Counted from the first letter of the stretch, positions 42,265 through 51,299 are shown. The stretch: 64,000 nt of DNA from an uncultured Bacteroidales bacterium (GCA_945921355.1 CAMEKM010000003.1:1-64000), one strand, 5' to 3'. Notes: generated by a model not told the origin, from the sequence alone. Made by a program: numbers and translations.

Positions 42265-43182
42265 ATGCTACACTACACCAAACAACTTATTTATTTAGCA
42301 CAATGGTTTGCACGTGCGCGTTTTTTTGGTCGTCGTGCACCTTTGCAGACAGTATTATTCATTACCGATAAATGCAACTTACGTTGCAAACATTGCTCCG
42401 TATATGGTAGTGCAGGTGACAAGCAACGCTTGTTTGAGGATATTGTAGCCGATATGCGCTATTCTTATGAACTTGGCTCACGTTTTATCGACCTTGAGGG
42501 CGGCGAGCCCACGCTATGGAAAGAAAATGGTCGCACTATCAATGACCTAATTGACAAAGCATTGGAGATCGGTTTTTTCTCTATCACCATCACTACCAAT
42601 GCGCAGCAAGACTTCTCTTGGATACATCCACAATCCATATGGGTGAGTATGGATGGTATTGGCGGATACCACGACCGCATTCGAGGCGAAGGCTCATTCG
42701 CACGCTTAGAAGAAAATATCCGCAAGTCAAGATTCAAGCACATCTGCGTAAATATGGTGGTCAATGCACTCAACTATGAGTCGCTTGAGGCTGCAATGGA
42801 GTATGCAAAGAACAACCCTGCCATCGAACAAATATCTATCAACTTCCATACCCCATACCCAGGAACTGAGTATCTGATGCTACCACCAGAAAAAAAAGCC
42901 GAACTGATAGACAAAATACTTGCATATAAAAAGAAGGGGTATCCAATCATGAACTCTCGTTCAGGGTTAAAACTTATGAAACGCAATGCATTAGGGAAGA
43001 TTAAGTTGGGTGAAGAATGTTTTGTTACGAACTTTATCTATACTGATGGTAGCCGTGGTTTATGTTTAGGCTATGGTACAGATCAATGTCGTGTCTGCGG
43101 ATTCTGTATGGCTGGCGAGATGGCCAGTGTGTTCCATTTTCGCCTCGACACCATTCTCTCAGGATTCAAATTGAGAATGTAA
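42265..43182 (+). CDS. Radical SAM enzyme of unknown substrate
   Basis: The [4Fe-4S] motif CNLRCKHC is at about 37-44, with the SAM-binding EGGEPTLW (about 74-81). A C-terminal cysteine set (GEECF, CRVCGFC) may hold an auxiliary cluster. The open frame runs from 42166, but the Met at 42265 follows the upstream stop by 8 nt and precedes the conserved core, so it is chosen (305 residues). The partner UbiA gene suggests a shared membrane-linked product, which is inference. Futalosine-pathway enzymes were considered but the family pattern does not fit clearly. Confidence 0.75.
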   Translation: MLHYTKQLIYLAQWFARARFFGRRAPLQTVLFITDKCNLRCKHCSVYGSAGDKQRLFEDIVADMRYSYELGSRFIDLEGGEPTLWKENGRTINDLIDKALEIGFFSITITTNAQQDFSWIHPQSIWVSMDGIGGYHDRIRGEGSFARLEENIRKSRFKHICVNMVVNALNYESLEAAMEYAKNNPAIEQISINFHTPYPGTEYLMLPPEKKAELIDKILAYKKKGYPIMNSRSGLKLMKRNALGKIKLGEECFVTNFIYTDGSRGLCLGYGTDQCRVCGFCMAGEMASVFHFRLDTILSGFKLRM

Positions 43183-43209
43183 CATGTAATTCCTCAAACA
43201 TAGAATTAT

Positions 43210-43226
43210 TTGGCATAGTTTTTGTC
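43210..43226 (+). promoter_or_regulatory. Sigma-54-like -24/-12 motif upstream of ferritin
   Basis: TTGGCATAGTTTTTGTC shares TTGGCA and TTTTTGT with the motifs before rubrerythrin and SOD and ends 53 nt before the start codon. Confidence 0.55.
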
Positions 43227-43279
43227 ACATAATTATATGAGATTATCCATTCAATTATAACCAATAAAAACAAACAATT

Positions 43280-43801
43280 ATGATTTCAAAAAAATTAGAA
43301 GGGGCTATAAATGCCCAGATTAATGCTGAAATGTGGTCAGCATATTTATACTTGAGTATGTCAGCATACTGCCAAGACGCAGGATTGCCTGGTATGGCAA
43401 ACTGGTTTGCTATCCAATTCAAAGAGGAGCAAGACCATGCTATGATTCTGCTGAATTACCTGCAAAGTCGTGGTGGACGCGTATTACTCGCTCCTATCGC
43501 TGAAGTTCCTACCGAGTGGGCTAGTCCTTTGGCAGCATTTGAGAACACCCTTGAGCACGAAGGTAAAGTGACAGCACTCATCAATAACCTGATGGCACTT
43601 GCTGTGGAGGAGAAAGATTTCGCATTGCAAAGTCGTCTCAATTGGTTCGTAGATGAACAAGTGGAAGAAGAAGAAAACGCAACAGACTTGGTACACAAAC
43701 TCCGACTTATTGGCGACAATGGGTATGGTTTGTACCAAATTGACCAAGAATTGGCCGCACGCGTTTATACACAAGCTAGTCCATTGGCGACAGCTGAGTA
43801 A
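43280..43801 (+). CDS. ftnA: Ferritin
   Basis: An iron-storage protein forming 24-mers, oxidising ferrous iron at a di-iron site and holding the mineral in its core. Ligands are visible: E17, E50 and H53 (FKEEQDHA), with a later E in AVEEKDF and EQVEEE. At 173 residues it is the bacterial non-haem form. The upstream 17-bp motif links it with the rubrerythrin and SOD genes. A TlpA-like gene starts 7 nt later. Confidence 0.94.
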   Translation: MISKKLEGAINAQINAEMWSAYLYLSMSAYCQDAGLPGMANWFAIQFKEEQDHAMILLNYLQSRGGRVLLAPIAEVPTEWASPLAAFENTLEHEGKVTALINNLMALAVEEKDFALQSRLNWFVDEQVEEEENATDLVHKLRLIGDNGYGLYQIDQELAARVYTQASPLATAE

Positions 43802-43808
43802 TTTGATT

Positions 43809-44588
43809 ATGAATATGAAAAAGATTTTTGTTGCGCTATTAGCATTGGGTTGCTTGGTAGCTTGTACGCCAAAGAAAACGGCATACGAACAATATACCGA
43901 ATTATACAATGATTTGAAAGCACAATTGGAAACCGTAGAAGACCGTGCTGCGAAAGACTCACTCATTGAGGAATTTGTTGTACAAGGTTATACCCTCATC
44001 ATGGAGAACGTAGAGGACGTGACCAGTGACTCTATCGTATTGGCACATTTCTACATGCTCAGCCCAGAGCAAAAAGCAGAGTTGTTTGCAGCAATTCCAG
44101 CAGAGCGTTTGGAAATGCCAACCTTGCAGCCTATCCATCAAGAATACCTAATCGAGTTGAAGACTTCTGCAGGTAATCCTTACATAGAAATCGCTTCGCT
44201 CAAGGCAGATGGTACTGTATTGGCACTGAGCGAGTTGGTAGGAAAAACCGACTATGTATTGGTGGACTTTTGGGCTTCGTGGTGTGGTCCATGCCGCCGA
44301 TTAATGCCCGTATTGAAGGAGTTGTATGAGTCCTATCACCCATCTGGTAAGTTGGAGATTTTGGGCGTGAGTTGCGACCGCGATGAGGCAGAATGGCTCA
44401 AAGCCATTGAGGAAGATGAGTTGCCATGGTTGCATATCCGCGATCAACGCACAGAACCATACAACCCATGCGACTTGTACGGCATATCAGCTATCCCAAC
44501 TACTATACTCATTAACAAAGAGGGCGTAATCGTAGGGCGTAATCTTAACGAAGCTGAAATAGAAGGTATATTGGCAGGAGTACAATAA
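43809..44588 (+). CDS. TlpA-like thioredoxin lipoprotein
   Basis: A lipoprotein (GCLVACTPKK, Cys about 19) with a helical N-terminal half and a C-terminal thioredoxin domain: VLVDFWASWCGPCRRLMPVL (WCGPC) and AIPTTILINKEG with cis-proline. It reduces or shuffles disulfides at the periplasmic side of a membrane. The open frame begins at 43653 inside ferritin, but the signal peptide starts at 43809 (or 43815). Cotranscription with ferritin is likely and may be part of the same redox response. Confidence 0.85.
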   Translation: MNMKKIFVALLALGCLVACTPKKTAYEQYTELYNDLKAQLETVEDRAAKDSLIEEFVVQGYTLIMENVEDVTSDSIVLAHFYMLSPEQKAELFAAIPAERLEMPTLQPIHQEYLIELKTSAGNPYIEIASLKADGTVLALSELVGKTDYVLVDFWASWCGPCRRLMPVLKELYESYHPSGKLEILGVSCDRDEAEWLKAIEEDELPWLHIRDQRTEPYNPCDLYGISAIPTTILINKEGVIVGRNLNEAEIEGILAGVQ

Positions 44589-44600
44589 TTTTGTAACTTC

Positions 44601-44644
44601 ATAACATAATAAGAGGATTGCATGCAATCCTCTTATTATGTTAT
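44601..44644. terminator. 44-bp perfect palindrome between convergent genes
   Basis: ATAACATAATAAGAGGATTGCA followed by its exact reverse complement, centred between 44622 and 44623. It fills the space between the TlpA-like stop and the ftsY stop. It should act as a terminator in both directions, and could extrude as a cruciform. Confidence 0.8.
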
Positions 44645-44645
44645 A

Positions 44646-45608
44646 TTAGTCGTTTTTCACTCCCAGCAGAGATCTCACAAACTCTTCGCGATTGAAAACT
44701 TGCAAATCAGTCATTTGCTCTCCCAGACCAATATAACGAACTGGTATCTTAAACTGATCACTTATGCCGATCACTACTCCACCCTTTGCCGTTCCATCTA
44801 ATTTAGTGATAGCTAAGGAACTTACTTGAGTAGCTTTGGTAAATTGCTTCGCTTGTTCAAAAGCATTCTGCCCCGTACTTCCATCCAAAACAAGCATTAC
44901 ATCATGTGGTGCATTAGGTATTATTTTCTGCATCACATTTTTGATCTTGGTCAACTCATTCATTAAGTTGATCTTATTATGCAAGCGTCCTGCTGTATCA
45001 ATCAACACTACATCCGCATCATTTGCCTTCGCACTCGAAATCGTATCAAATGCTACACTCGCTGGATCAGAACCTTGTTGCTGTTTTACCACAGGAACTC
45101 CTACTCGCTCTCCCCATATACACAGTTGCTCCACAGCTGCCGCACGAAAAGTATCTGCTGCTCCTAAATACACTTTTTTGCCCGCCTGCTTGTATTGGTA
45201 AGCCAATTTACCAATGGTAGTAGTTTTACCTACTCCATTAACTCCCACAACCATAATAACATACGGTTTGCATGGTAATGGATCGGCGAAATCCATTATT
45301 TGCGTACTATTGTTTTCAGCCAGCAACGATGCGACTTCGTCCACCAAAATGGCATTAAGTTCCTTTGTTCCGATATACTTATCACGCTTTACACGTTCCT
45401 GAATACGTTCAATAATGCGCAATGTGGTTTCCACACCTACATCAGATGTGATAAGGGCTTCTTCTAAGTTGTCCAACACATCATCGTCCACCGTTGATTT
45501 GCCAGCAATTGCATGACTAATCTTGCTGAGTACAGATTCTTTCGTCTTTTCAAGACCTTTATCTAATGTTTCCTTCTTTTCTTTTCCAAATAATCCGAAA
45601 AATGCCAT
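44646..45608 (-). CDS. ftsY: Signal recognition particle receptor FtsY
   Basis: FtsY docks ribosome-SRP complexes at the membrane. The NG domain is complete: GVNGVGKTTTIGKLA (P-loop), DTAGRLHN, TKLDGTAKGG. The N-terminal acidic A-domain of E. coli is absent and only a short lysine-rich start remains (FGKEKKETLDKG), as in many bacteria; 320 residues. It lies 11 nt downstream of the PglF-like gene, so it may be transcribed from the polysaccharide locus unless it has an internal promoter. Confidence 0.95.
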   Translation of the reverse strand: MAFFGLFGKEKKETLDKGLEKTKESVLSKISHAIAGKSTVDDDVLDNLEEALITSDVGVETTLRIIERIQERVKRDKYIGTKELNAILVDEVASLLAENNSTQIMDFADPLPCKPYVIMVVGVNGVGKTTTIGKLAYQYKQAGKKVYLGAADTFRAAAVEQLCIWGERVGVPVVKQQQGSDPASVAFDTISSAKANDADVVLIDTAGRLHNKINLMNELTKIKNVMQKIIPNAPHDVMLVLDGSTGQNAFEQAKQFTKATQVSSLAITKLDGTAKGGVVIGISDQFKIPVRYIGLGEQMTDLQVFNREEFVRSLLGVKND

Positions 45609-45619
45609 AACTATCCGTT

Positions 45620-47581
45620 TTAATCATCTAATTCTTCATATACAGAGTTCTTGCTCTTAAATTCAGGTACAATTTGCTTCATCAACTTCACTGTAGGAAA
45701 TACTTTGCCATCTTGCGCCAACTTAATCAATGATTCGATTTGCTCTGCCACTTCCTGATAATCATACTCTCGTACTTTCGCAACAAGAATTTTCTTATGC
45801 TTTGTTGGAATAGTTGTTTCTTTCTGATTCAGCAATTCTTCATATAACTTTTCACCAGGACGCAAGCCCGTATATGTGATTTCGATGTCCTTACCAGGCT
45901 CAAAACCAGCTAAACGAATCATATTCTTTGCTAAATCTGCAATCTTAACTGGTTGCCCCATATCGAAACAGAAAATTTCACCGCCATTACCCAAGGTTGC
46001 TGCTTCTAACACTAAGCAACTTGCCTCTGGTATTGTCATAAAATAGCGAATAATGTCAGGATGAGTTACAGTTACAGGTCCACCCGAAGCAATCTGTTTC
46101 TTGAAATAAGGTACCACCGAACCATTACTACCTAACACATTGCCAAAACGTGTGGTAATAAATTTTGTACAATCTGCATCATCTTTTGCCTTTTGCAAGA
46201 ATAGTGATTGAACATAAATCTCTGCGATGCGCTTCGATGCTCCCATCACGTTTGTTGGATTCACTGCTTTATCAGTAGATACCATTACAAAACGTTTCGC
46301 TTTGTATTTAATTGCCATATCTGCGACATTCTTAGAGCCTTGCACGTTAGCTAATATCGCTTGCGCCGGGAAATCCTCCATCAATGGCACATGCTTATAA
46401 GCTGCTGCATGAAACACAACATGAGGATGATACTCCTCAAAGACCTCTTCTACCATATCCACATTTCTCACATCCGCAATTACTGGTACAAATTGCTGAT
46501 TAGGAAACTCTTTGCGCAAATCAACAGTCAAATCATGCAGAGGTGACTCTGCCATTTCGAATAGAACGATTGTCTGTGGTTTGAATGCTGCCACTTGGCG
46601 TACAATTTCGCTACCAATACTACCCGCAGCACCCGTTACCATCACCGTTTGGTCCTTCAAGATGGTTACTACATTGTCCGTATCAATATCAATAACAGGA
46701 CGTTCCAACAAATCTTCTACCCGAATAGACTCTATACGCCCCACAACGCGTTCTGTATCATCAAGAGACTGATTGTTGATTATATCAAAATCAGTAAAAT
46801 GAGGAGTAGTTAGAATTTGAATTTTATTATCTATAAAAATTTTCAAATCCTTCATTGGATTAATTTCTTTCATCTTGATTGGAGAAACAATCACATATTT
46901 AATATGATTTTTCTTCATCATATCAATCATATCTTGACTCAGTTTATACACTTTCAATGTGAGCAAACTATGATGAGCATCATCATTTTGGTCAGCAATA
47001 AAACCTACAGGACGATATTTACTATCCATATTTGACTGTAGCATTTTTGCGATAGATAACCCTGCCGATTTTGTGCCATATATCAACACTTTTTCTACAC
47101 CTCTCGATGTATGTGAAATATGTTCGAAAACGGTTTTAATAGTCACTCGCCAACCAAACAACAACGTTATTGCGACAAAGATATATATAACTAAAATGGA
47201 CGTTAAGAATGGTGGATTAGAAATATCCGTACTATATTTGATAGTTAGATTGACTATCAACAAGACAATCCCCGTCACACCTACTGAACATGCAACCTTT
47301 AATGTATCAACAAAAGTAGAATAGCGCAAGATACCTGAATATGTATGAAACGCCCAAAAAGATAGTGTCTGCAAACCAACCACAGCCATAGCTTGTTCCC
47401 ACAATGGCAAACGCATAGTTAAGTCATAGGTTAATAATTCACTACCAATCAAATAACTTACTACAAAAGCAATCAACACGATTAATAAGTCCAATAACAG
47501 CACTCCCCAACGAGGAAGATACCCTATGTTGATCCAATGTGAAAACATATCAGTTTTTAATATTTCCAGATTTCGTTTCAT
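45620..47581 (-). CDS. Membrane-bound UDP-N-acetylhexosamine 4,6-dehydratase (PglF/CapD/FlaA1 family)
   Basis: Four N-terminal membrane helices (about 25-145) are followed by a CoA-binding-like domain and an SDR-type dehydratase with TGAAGSIGSE (316-325) and VSTDKAVNPTNVMGASKR. It makes UDP-4-keto-6-deoxy-HexNAc, the substrate of the aminotransferase upstream. At 653 residues it is the long membrane form typical of PglF/WbpM. It is the last polysaccharide gene before ftsY. PglF, PglE, PglD and PglC-like genes all occur in this operon, which supports synthesis of a 2,4-diamino-2,4,6-trideoxyhexose. Confidence 0.9.
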   Translation of the reverse strand: MKRNLEILKTDMFSHWINIGYLPRWGVLLLDLLIVLIAFVVSYLIGSELLTYDLTMRLPLWEQAMAVVGLQTLSFWAFHTYSGILRYSTFVDTLKVACSVGVTGIVLLIVNLTIKYSTDISNPPFLTSILVIYIFVAITLLFGWRVTIKTVFEHISHTSRGVEKVLIYGTKSAGLSIAKMLQSNMDSKYRPVGFIADQNDDAHHSLLTLKVYKLSQDMIDMMKKNHIKYVIVSPIKMKEINPMKDLKIFIDNKIQILTTPHFTDFDIINNQSLDDTERVVGRIESIRVEDLLERPVIDIDTDNVVTILKDQTVMVTGAAGSIGSEIVRQVAAFKPQTIVLFEMAESPLHDLTVDLRKEFPNQQFVPVIADVRNVDMVEEVFEEYHPHVVFHAAAYKHVPLMEDFPAQAILANVQGSKNVADMAIKYKAKRFVMVSTDKAVNPTNVMGASKRIAEIYVQSLFLQKAKDDADCTKFITTRFGNVLGSNGSVVPYFKKQIASGGPVTVTHPDIIRYFMTIPEASCLVLEAATLGNGGEIFCFDMGQPVKIADLAKNMIRLAGFEPGKDIEITYTGLRPGEKLYEELLNQKETTIPTKHKKILVAKVREYDYQEVAEQIESLIKLAQDGKVFPTVKLMKQIVPEFKSKNSVYEELDD

Positions 47582-47634
47582 AATCTCAGTATTTATGTAT
47601 TTGACACACTCTCTCCAAAAAGGCTGAAGAATCT

Positions 47635-48909
47635 TTATCGAATAATTGCAGATTTGATAGTCTCTACAATGTAGCGAACATCTTCATCCGATACGTATGG
47701 TCCAGCAGGCAAGCACATTCCCACTTTAAATATTGCTTCGCTTATTCCATTCACATATGCTGGTGCATTCTTATAGACTGGTTGCTTGTGCATTGGCTTC
47801 CAAACTGGGCGTGCCTCAATCTTTGCATTGAGCATATATACGCGCAGGGCTTCTACGTTATCATTTGGCTGACAATCAGTTACTGCGGTATCTACAGCGT
47901 GAATTACACCCGCTGCACCACCTACGGCTGTTTTGATAACTTCTTTATAAGCATTCTCTTGGCCTTTGATGCGCAAAGTAGGGTCTAATTCGATAGTACA
48001 TAACCAGTAGTTGGAATCATAGTTCTCTGATGGTGCTTTATGTACTGTAACTCCCTCTACATCAGCGAGTAATTCTTCATAAAGTGCTTGCACATGCTTG
48101 TGATGAGCAATGTGATCGTTTGCGATAGTCATTTGTCCATGACCAATGCCCGCACAAATATTAGACATGCGATAGTTATAACCTACCTCCTCATGTTGGT
48201 AGTATGGATATGCTTCGCGTGCTTGAGTGGCATACCACATTACTTTATTCTTCAGTTCAGCATTTTCGCAGACTAATGCACCGCCTCCAGATGTGGTAAT
48301 CATCTTATTGCCATTGAAGGAAAGCACACCAAACTTGCCAAAAGTACCCAATACTTGTCCCTTGAACTTAGAGCCAAAGCCTTCAGCTGCATCTTCAATC
48401 ACTGGAATGTCGTATTTCTTTGCTACTGCCATGATGCGCTCGCAATCATATGGCATACCATATAAGGCCACAGGTACGATTGCTTTTGGTTTCTTGCCTG
48501 TTTTCTCGATACGATCTAAGATGGCTTTCTCCAACAGCTCTGGGTCCATATTCCACGTATCTGGTTCAGAATCAATAAATACGGGTGTTGCACCAAGATA
48601 TGTAATCGGATGGGACGAAGCACAGAATGTGAACGATTGCACACATACCTCATCACCTGCTTTCACACCGCAAGCAATCAAAGCTAAATGTACAGCAGCA
48701 GTACCAGCAGAGAGTGCTACGACCTCTTTTTCTTGACCTTGTTGGTCTTTACCAACGAATTGCTTGAGATCATCCTCAAAAGCATTTACATTTGGTCCCA
48801 AAGGCACTACCCAATTGGTGTCAAATGCCTCTTTGATATATTTCTGCTCTAATCCCTCGTCTGACATATGTGCCAAACAAAGGTAAATCATTTTTCGTTC
48901 GTTACTCAT
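47635..48909 (-). CDS. PLP-dependent sugar aminotransferase (DegT/DnrJ/EryC1/StrS, PglE-like)
   Basis: It transfers an amino group to the 4-keto sugar from the PglF-like enzyme. The PLP lysine is in FNGNKMITTSGGGALV, with EDAAEGFGSKFKG and AVHLALIACG before it. 424 residues. Placement between the PglC-like and PglF-like genes fits a bacillosamine-type route. Which hexose isomer is made cannot be told. Confidence 0.9.
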   Translation of the reverse strand: MSNERKMIYLCLAHMSDEGLEQKYIKEAFDTNWVVPLGPNVNAFEDDLKQFVGKDQQGQEKEVVALSAGTAAVHLALIACGVKAGDEVCVQSFTFCASSHPITYLGATPVFIDSEPDTWNMDPELLEKAILDRIEKTGKKPKAIVPVALYGMPYDCERIMAVAKKYDIPVIEDAAEGFGSKFKGQVLGTFGKFGVLSFNGNKMITTSGGGALVCENAELKNKVMWYATQAREAYPYYQHEEVGYNYRMSNICAGIGHGQMTIANDHIAHHKHVQALYEELLADVEGVTVHKAPSENYDSNYWLCTIELDPTLRIKGQENAYKEVIKTAVGGAAGVIHAVDTAVTDCQPNDNVEALRVYMLNAKIEARPVWKPMHKQPVYKNAPAYVNGISEAIFKVGMCLPAGPYVSDEDVRYIVETIKSAIIR

Positions 48910-48954
48910 AGTTAATTCTTTAATTTTAGTATACCTATCTATAATTAAAATCTA

Positions 48955-49563
48955 TTAGTTTGTCCCATCAAAAGTAGGTGCAGTCGCTTGTCCTTCTGTA
49001 GAAATGTCTTTGCGATGTAGCACATTATTAATGGTCATGAAAATAATTTTCAAATCCAATGCAAAAGATACGTGATCCACATACCACACATCATATTCAA
49101 ATTTCTTGGTATGAGTGATGGTATTGCGTCCATTAACTTGTGCCCAACCCGTTATACCTGGACGTACCTCATGACGTCGCATCTGTGTAGGGGTGTAAAG
49201 TGGAAGATACTTGACGAGTAGTGGGCGGGGGCCAATAAGAGCCATATCCCCTTTGAGTACATTGAATAGTTGTGGCAACTCATCCAATGATGTAGAACGA
49301 ACAATGCGACCAACTTTGGTAAGGCGTTGTGCATCAGGTAATAGTTTGCCATCAACATCTCGCTCATCGGTCATGGTTTTGAATTTGATTACGCGAAATA
49401 CCTTGGCATCTTTACCTGGTCGCTCTTGTGTAAAAAAAGCCCCTGCTCCTTTGTTGGCAAAATATAACCAGATTGTAATAACCACTAATATGGGTGATAG
49501 GCATAATAATGCTATCAATGCTATACAGAAATCAATTAATCGTTTGAAGAAATGTTTATACAT
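48955..49563 (-). CDS. Initiating phosphoglycosyl transferase (PglC/WcaJ C-terminal type)
   Basis: A small monotopic membrane enzyme that transfers a phospho-sugar from UDP-sugar to undecaprenyl phosphate, starting each repeat unit. One re-entrant hydrophobic segment (FCIALIALLCLSPILVVITI) precedes FTQERPGKDAKVF, the catalytic Asp-Glu pair in KTMTDERD, LDELPQLFNVLKGDMALIGPRP and PGITGWAQVNGRN. 202 residues, the size of PglC. It overlaps the upstream acyltransferase by 8 nt. The likely substrate is the amino-sugar made by its neighbours. Confidence 0.92.
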   Translation of the reverse strand: MYKHFFKRLIDFCIALIALLCLSPILVVITIWLYFANKGAGAFFTQERPGKDAKVFRVIKFKTMTDERDVDGKLLPDAQRLTKVGRIVRSTSLDELPQLFNVLKGDMALIGPRPLLVKYLPLYTPTQMRRHEVRPGITGWAQVNGRNTITHTKKFEYDVWYVDHVSFALDLKIIFMTINNVLHRKDISTEGQATAPTFDGTN

Positions 49564-49975
49564 CTTGTATTTTTCCGTTGTAAACTCGAATGTTTGTTTT
49601 TATTACTTTTGCAGGATTACCTACGGCAATGCAATTGTCAGGAATATTTTTAGTGACTACAGAACCACTACCAATAACCACTTCATTGCCAATTTTTACT
49701 CCTGGCATAATAATGGCATTAACTCCAATGACGCAATCTTTACCGATATACGTATCCACTCGCAAACTGCGACAATGGTCATGCGCCATGACAAAAGCGC
49801 CGTTTAATACCCATGTCCTGTCTCCAATATGTACACCTTGGGGATTAACGCTTTTGTCTAGATGTGCTTTGTGTGCTATACGAATTCCCGCACCTAAATC
49901 CATTTTGTACACTTTACGCAGAAAAGCTGGGTAGGCATTGGTGACAATTGTCCATATCTTGCTTCGTAGGCTCAT
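49556..49975 (-). CDS. Hexapeptide-repeat acyltransferase
   Basis: A left-handed beta-helix acyltransferase of 139 residues with hexapeptide repeats (IGDRTWVLNGAFV, IGKDCVIGVNAIIMPGVKIGNEVVIGSGSVV, VGNPAKVIK). Such enzymes transfer acetyl or another acyl group to a sugar hydroxyl or amine. It sits directly after the KAS III gene and before the phosphoglycosyl transferase, so it may act on the polysaccharide. It is one of two hexapeptide acyltransferases in the operon; which of them uses the special acyl-ACP is open. Confidence 0.82.
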   Translation of the reverse strand: MSLRSKIWTIVTNAYPAFLRKVYKMDLGAGIRIAHKAHLDKSVNPQGVHIGDRTWVLNGAFVMAHDHCRSLRVDTYIGKDCVIGVNAIIMPGVKIGNEVVIGSGSVVTKNIPDNCIAVGNPAKVIKTNIRVYNGKIQDV

Positions 49976-49979
49976 AACA

Positions 49980-51044
49980 TTATATTTCTATCAATTCAGG
50001 AATGATGACGTTATTTGCTGTTATGAGCATAGTTCCCCAGCTGAGCCCAAGCCCAAAAGAAGAGCATAACATCTTGATAGGTTGATTGTTACGCATTGGT
50101 TCTGCAATACGAGTAACCATCAAAGATGGAATACTTGCTCCTCCAAGATTACCGAATTCCTCCAAATCGTATGGCACTTTTTCTGTTGGGAGTTTGAGTT
50201 TCTTGACTACTCGATCAACAATCAACTTGTTGGCTTGATGAATCAAGAAATAGTCAATGTCGGTATTGACATCAATATTGTAGTCATCTATCATTTGTTG
50301 GATTGACTTTGGCGGACGTGAGATGGCGAAAGTCAATACGGACATTCCATCAATCAATGTGTCTTTTGGAGCACGGATAATGCCATTGCCAAAATCCTCT
50401 TGGATAAATGATTCTGGTGTAATGCGATTGCGGAAACCTCCATGAGGGGTCATTAGCGACTTGTGTCCACTACCCAGTGTTTGGAAATCGATTATAATAT
50501 CTTCTGCAGATGTGTCGTACTCCAAAGCAATAGCTGTACCACAATCACCGAAGAGTGGAACACGACTTTTATCTTGTTGCGACCCCATACGTAAGGCGGT
50601 ATCTCCTACAAGTAATAGTGCACGATGAATATTGCCAGATGAAAGCATGTTGCCAGCCACATTGATGGCATATAATGTACCACAACATCCCATAGGCAAG
50701 TCAATGCAGAAGCAGTTGGTGGATAACCCTAAGCGGTCTTGCAAGAGACATGAGGTAGGTGGTGTGGGATAATAATCGCCTGTAACCGATTCAAAGACAA
50801 GCATATCAATGCTGTCTTTTTCCCAGCCCATATCTGCTAACAGTTTTTCTGCTGCGGCTTGGCACATGTCCGATGCGCACAGGGTCTCGGGTCCAATTCG
50901 GCGCTCTCTAATGCCTACGGTATTGTCAAATACAGTAGCTTCTTCTGGTGTAAATAATGGAATGTCTGCTGTCTTGACAATATGTTTTGGCATACAAGCA
51001 CTCACACCAGCCAATCGTACATTTTTAATAGTCCAACGAGCCAT
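49980..51044 (-). CDS. 3-oxoacyl-ACP synthase III-like enzyme (KAS III)
   Basis: A FabH-family condensing enzyme with all three catalytic residues: C120 (MGCCGTLYA), H269 (FLIHQAN), N299 (EEFGNLGGASIP). It would join an acyl group to malonyl-ACP, or transfer an acyl chain. 354 residues, longer than housekeeping FabH (about 330). Its place beside two ACPs, two SDRs and an acyl ligase in a polysaccharide operon suggests a special short hydroxyacyl product, not membrane lipid. The start codon is 15 nt after the ACP stop. Confidence 0.88.
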   Translation of the reverse strand: MARWTIKNVRLAGVSACMPKHIVKTADIPLFTPEEATVFDNTVGIRERRIGPETLCASDMCQAAAEKLLADMGWEKDSIDMLVFESVTGDYYPTPPTSCLLQDRLGLSTNCFCIDLPMGCCGTLYAINVAGNMLSSGNIHRALLLVGDTALRMGSQQDKSRVPLFGDCGTAIALEYDTSAEDIIIDFQTLGSGHKSLMTPHGGFRNRITPESFIQEDFGNGIIRAPKDTLIDGMSVLTFAISRPPKSIQQMIDDYNIDVNTDIDYFLIHQANKLIVDRVVKKLKLPTEKVPYDLEEFGNLGGASIPSLMVTRIAEPMRNNQPIKMLCSSFGLGLSWGTMLITANNVIIPELIEI

Positions 51045-51059
51045 ATTGGGGTAAAAGTA

Positions 51060-51299
51060 TTAAAGTTCTATTCCGTTTTTAATAAGAATCTCTTTGCCTG
51101 CATTGTAACTGGTGCAAGCCATAATGTCCTCAGGATCAAGCATGAGGTCAAAGGTTTCTTCGAGCAAGGAGATAATGTTCAGTTGGTGAACAGAATCCCA
51201 TTCGCTAACAGTATCTTTGCTGTAGTTGTCACCTAATTGCTGAGGTGTTACACCGAATACTTCGGTAAAAATAGCGTTGAATTTCTCTAAGTTTGTCAT
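51060..51299 (-). CDS. Acyl carrier protein (ACP-1 of the locus)
   Basis: A 79-residue acidic carrier with the phosphopantetheine Ser at 36 in EWDSVHQLNI. Helices match the ACP fold. It probably carries the acyl chain for the adjacent KAS III. A gap of 114 nt separates it from the ligase gene upstream; no promoter consensus is seen in that gap. Confidence 0.85.
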   Translation of the reverse strand: MTNLEKFNAIFTEVFGVTPQQLGDNYSKDTVSEWDSVHQLNIISLLEETFDLMLDPEDIMACTSYNAGKEILIKNGIEL

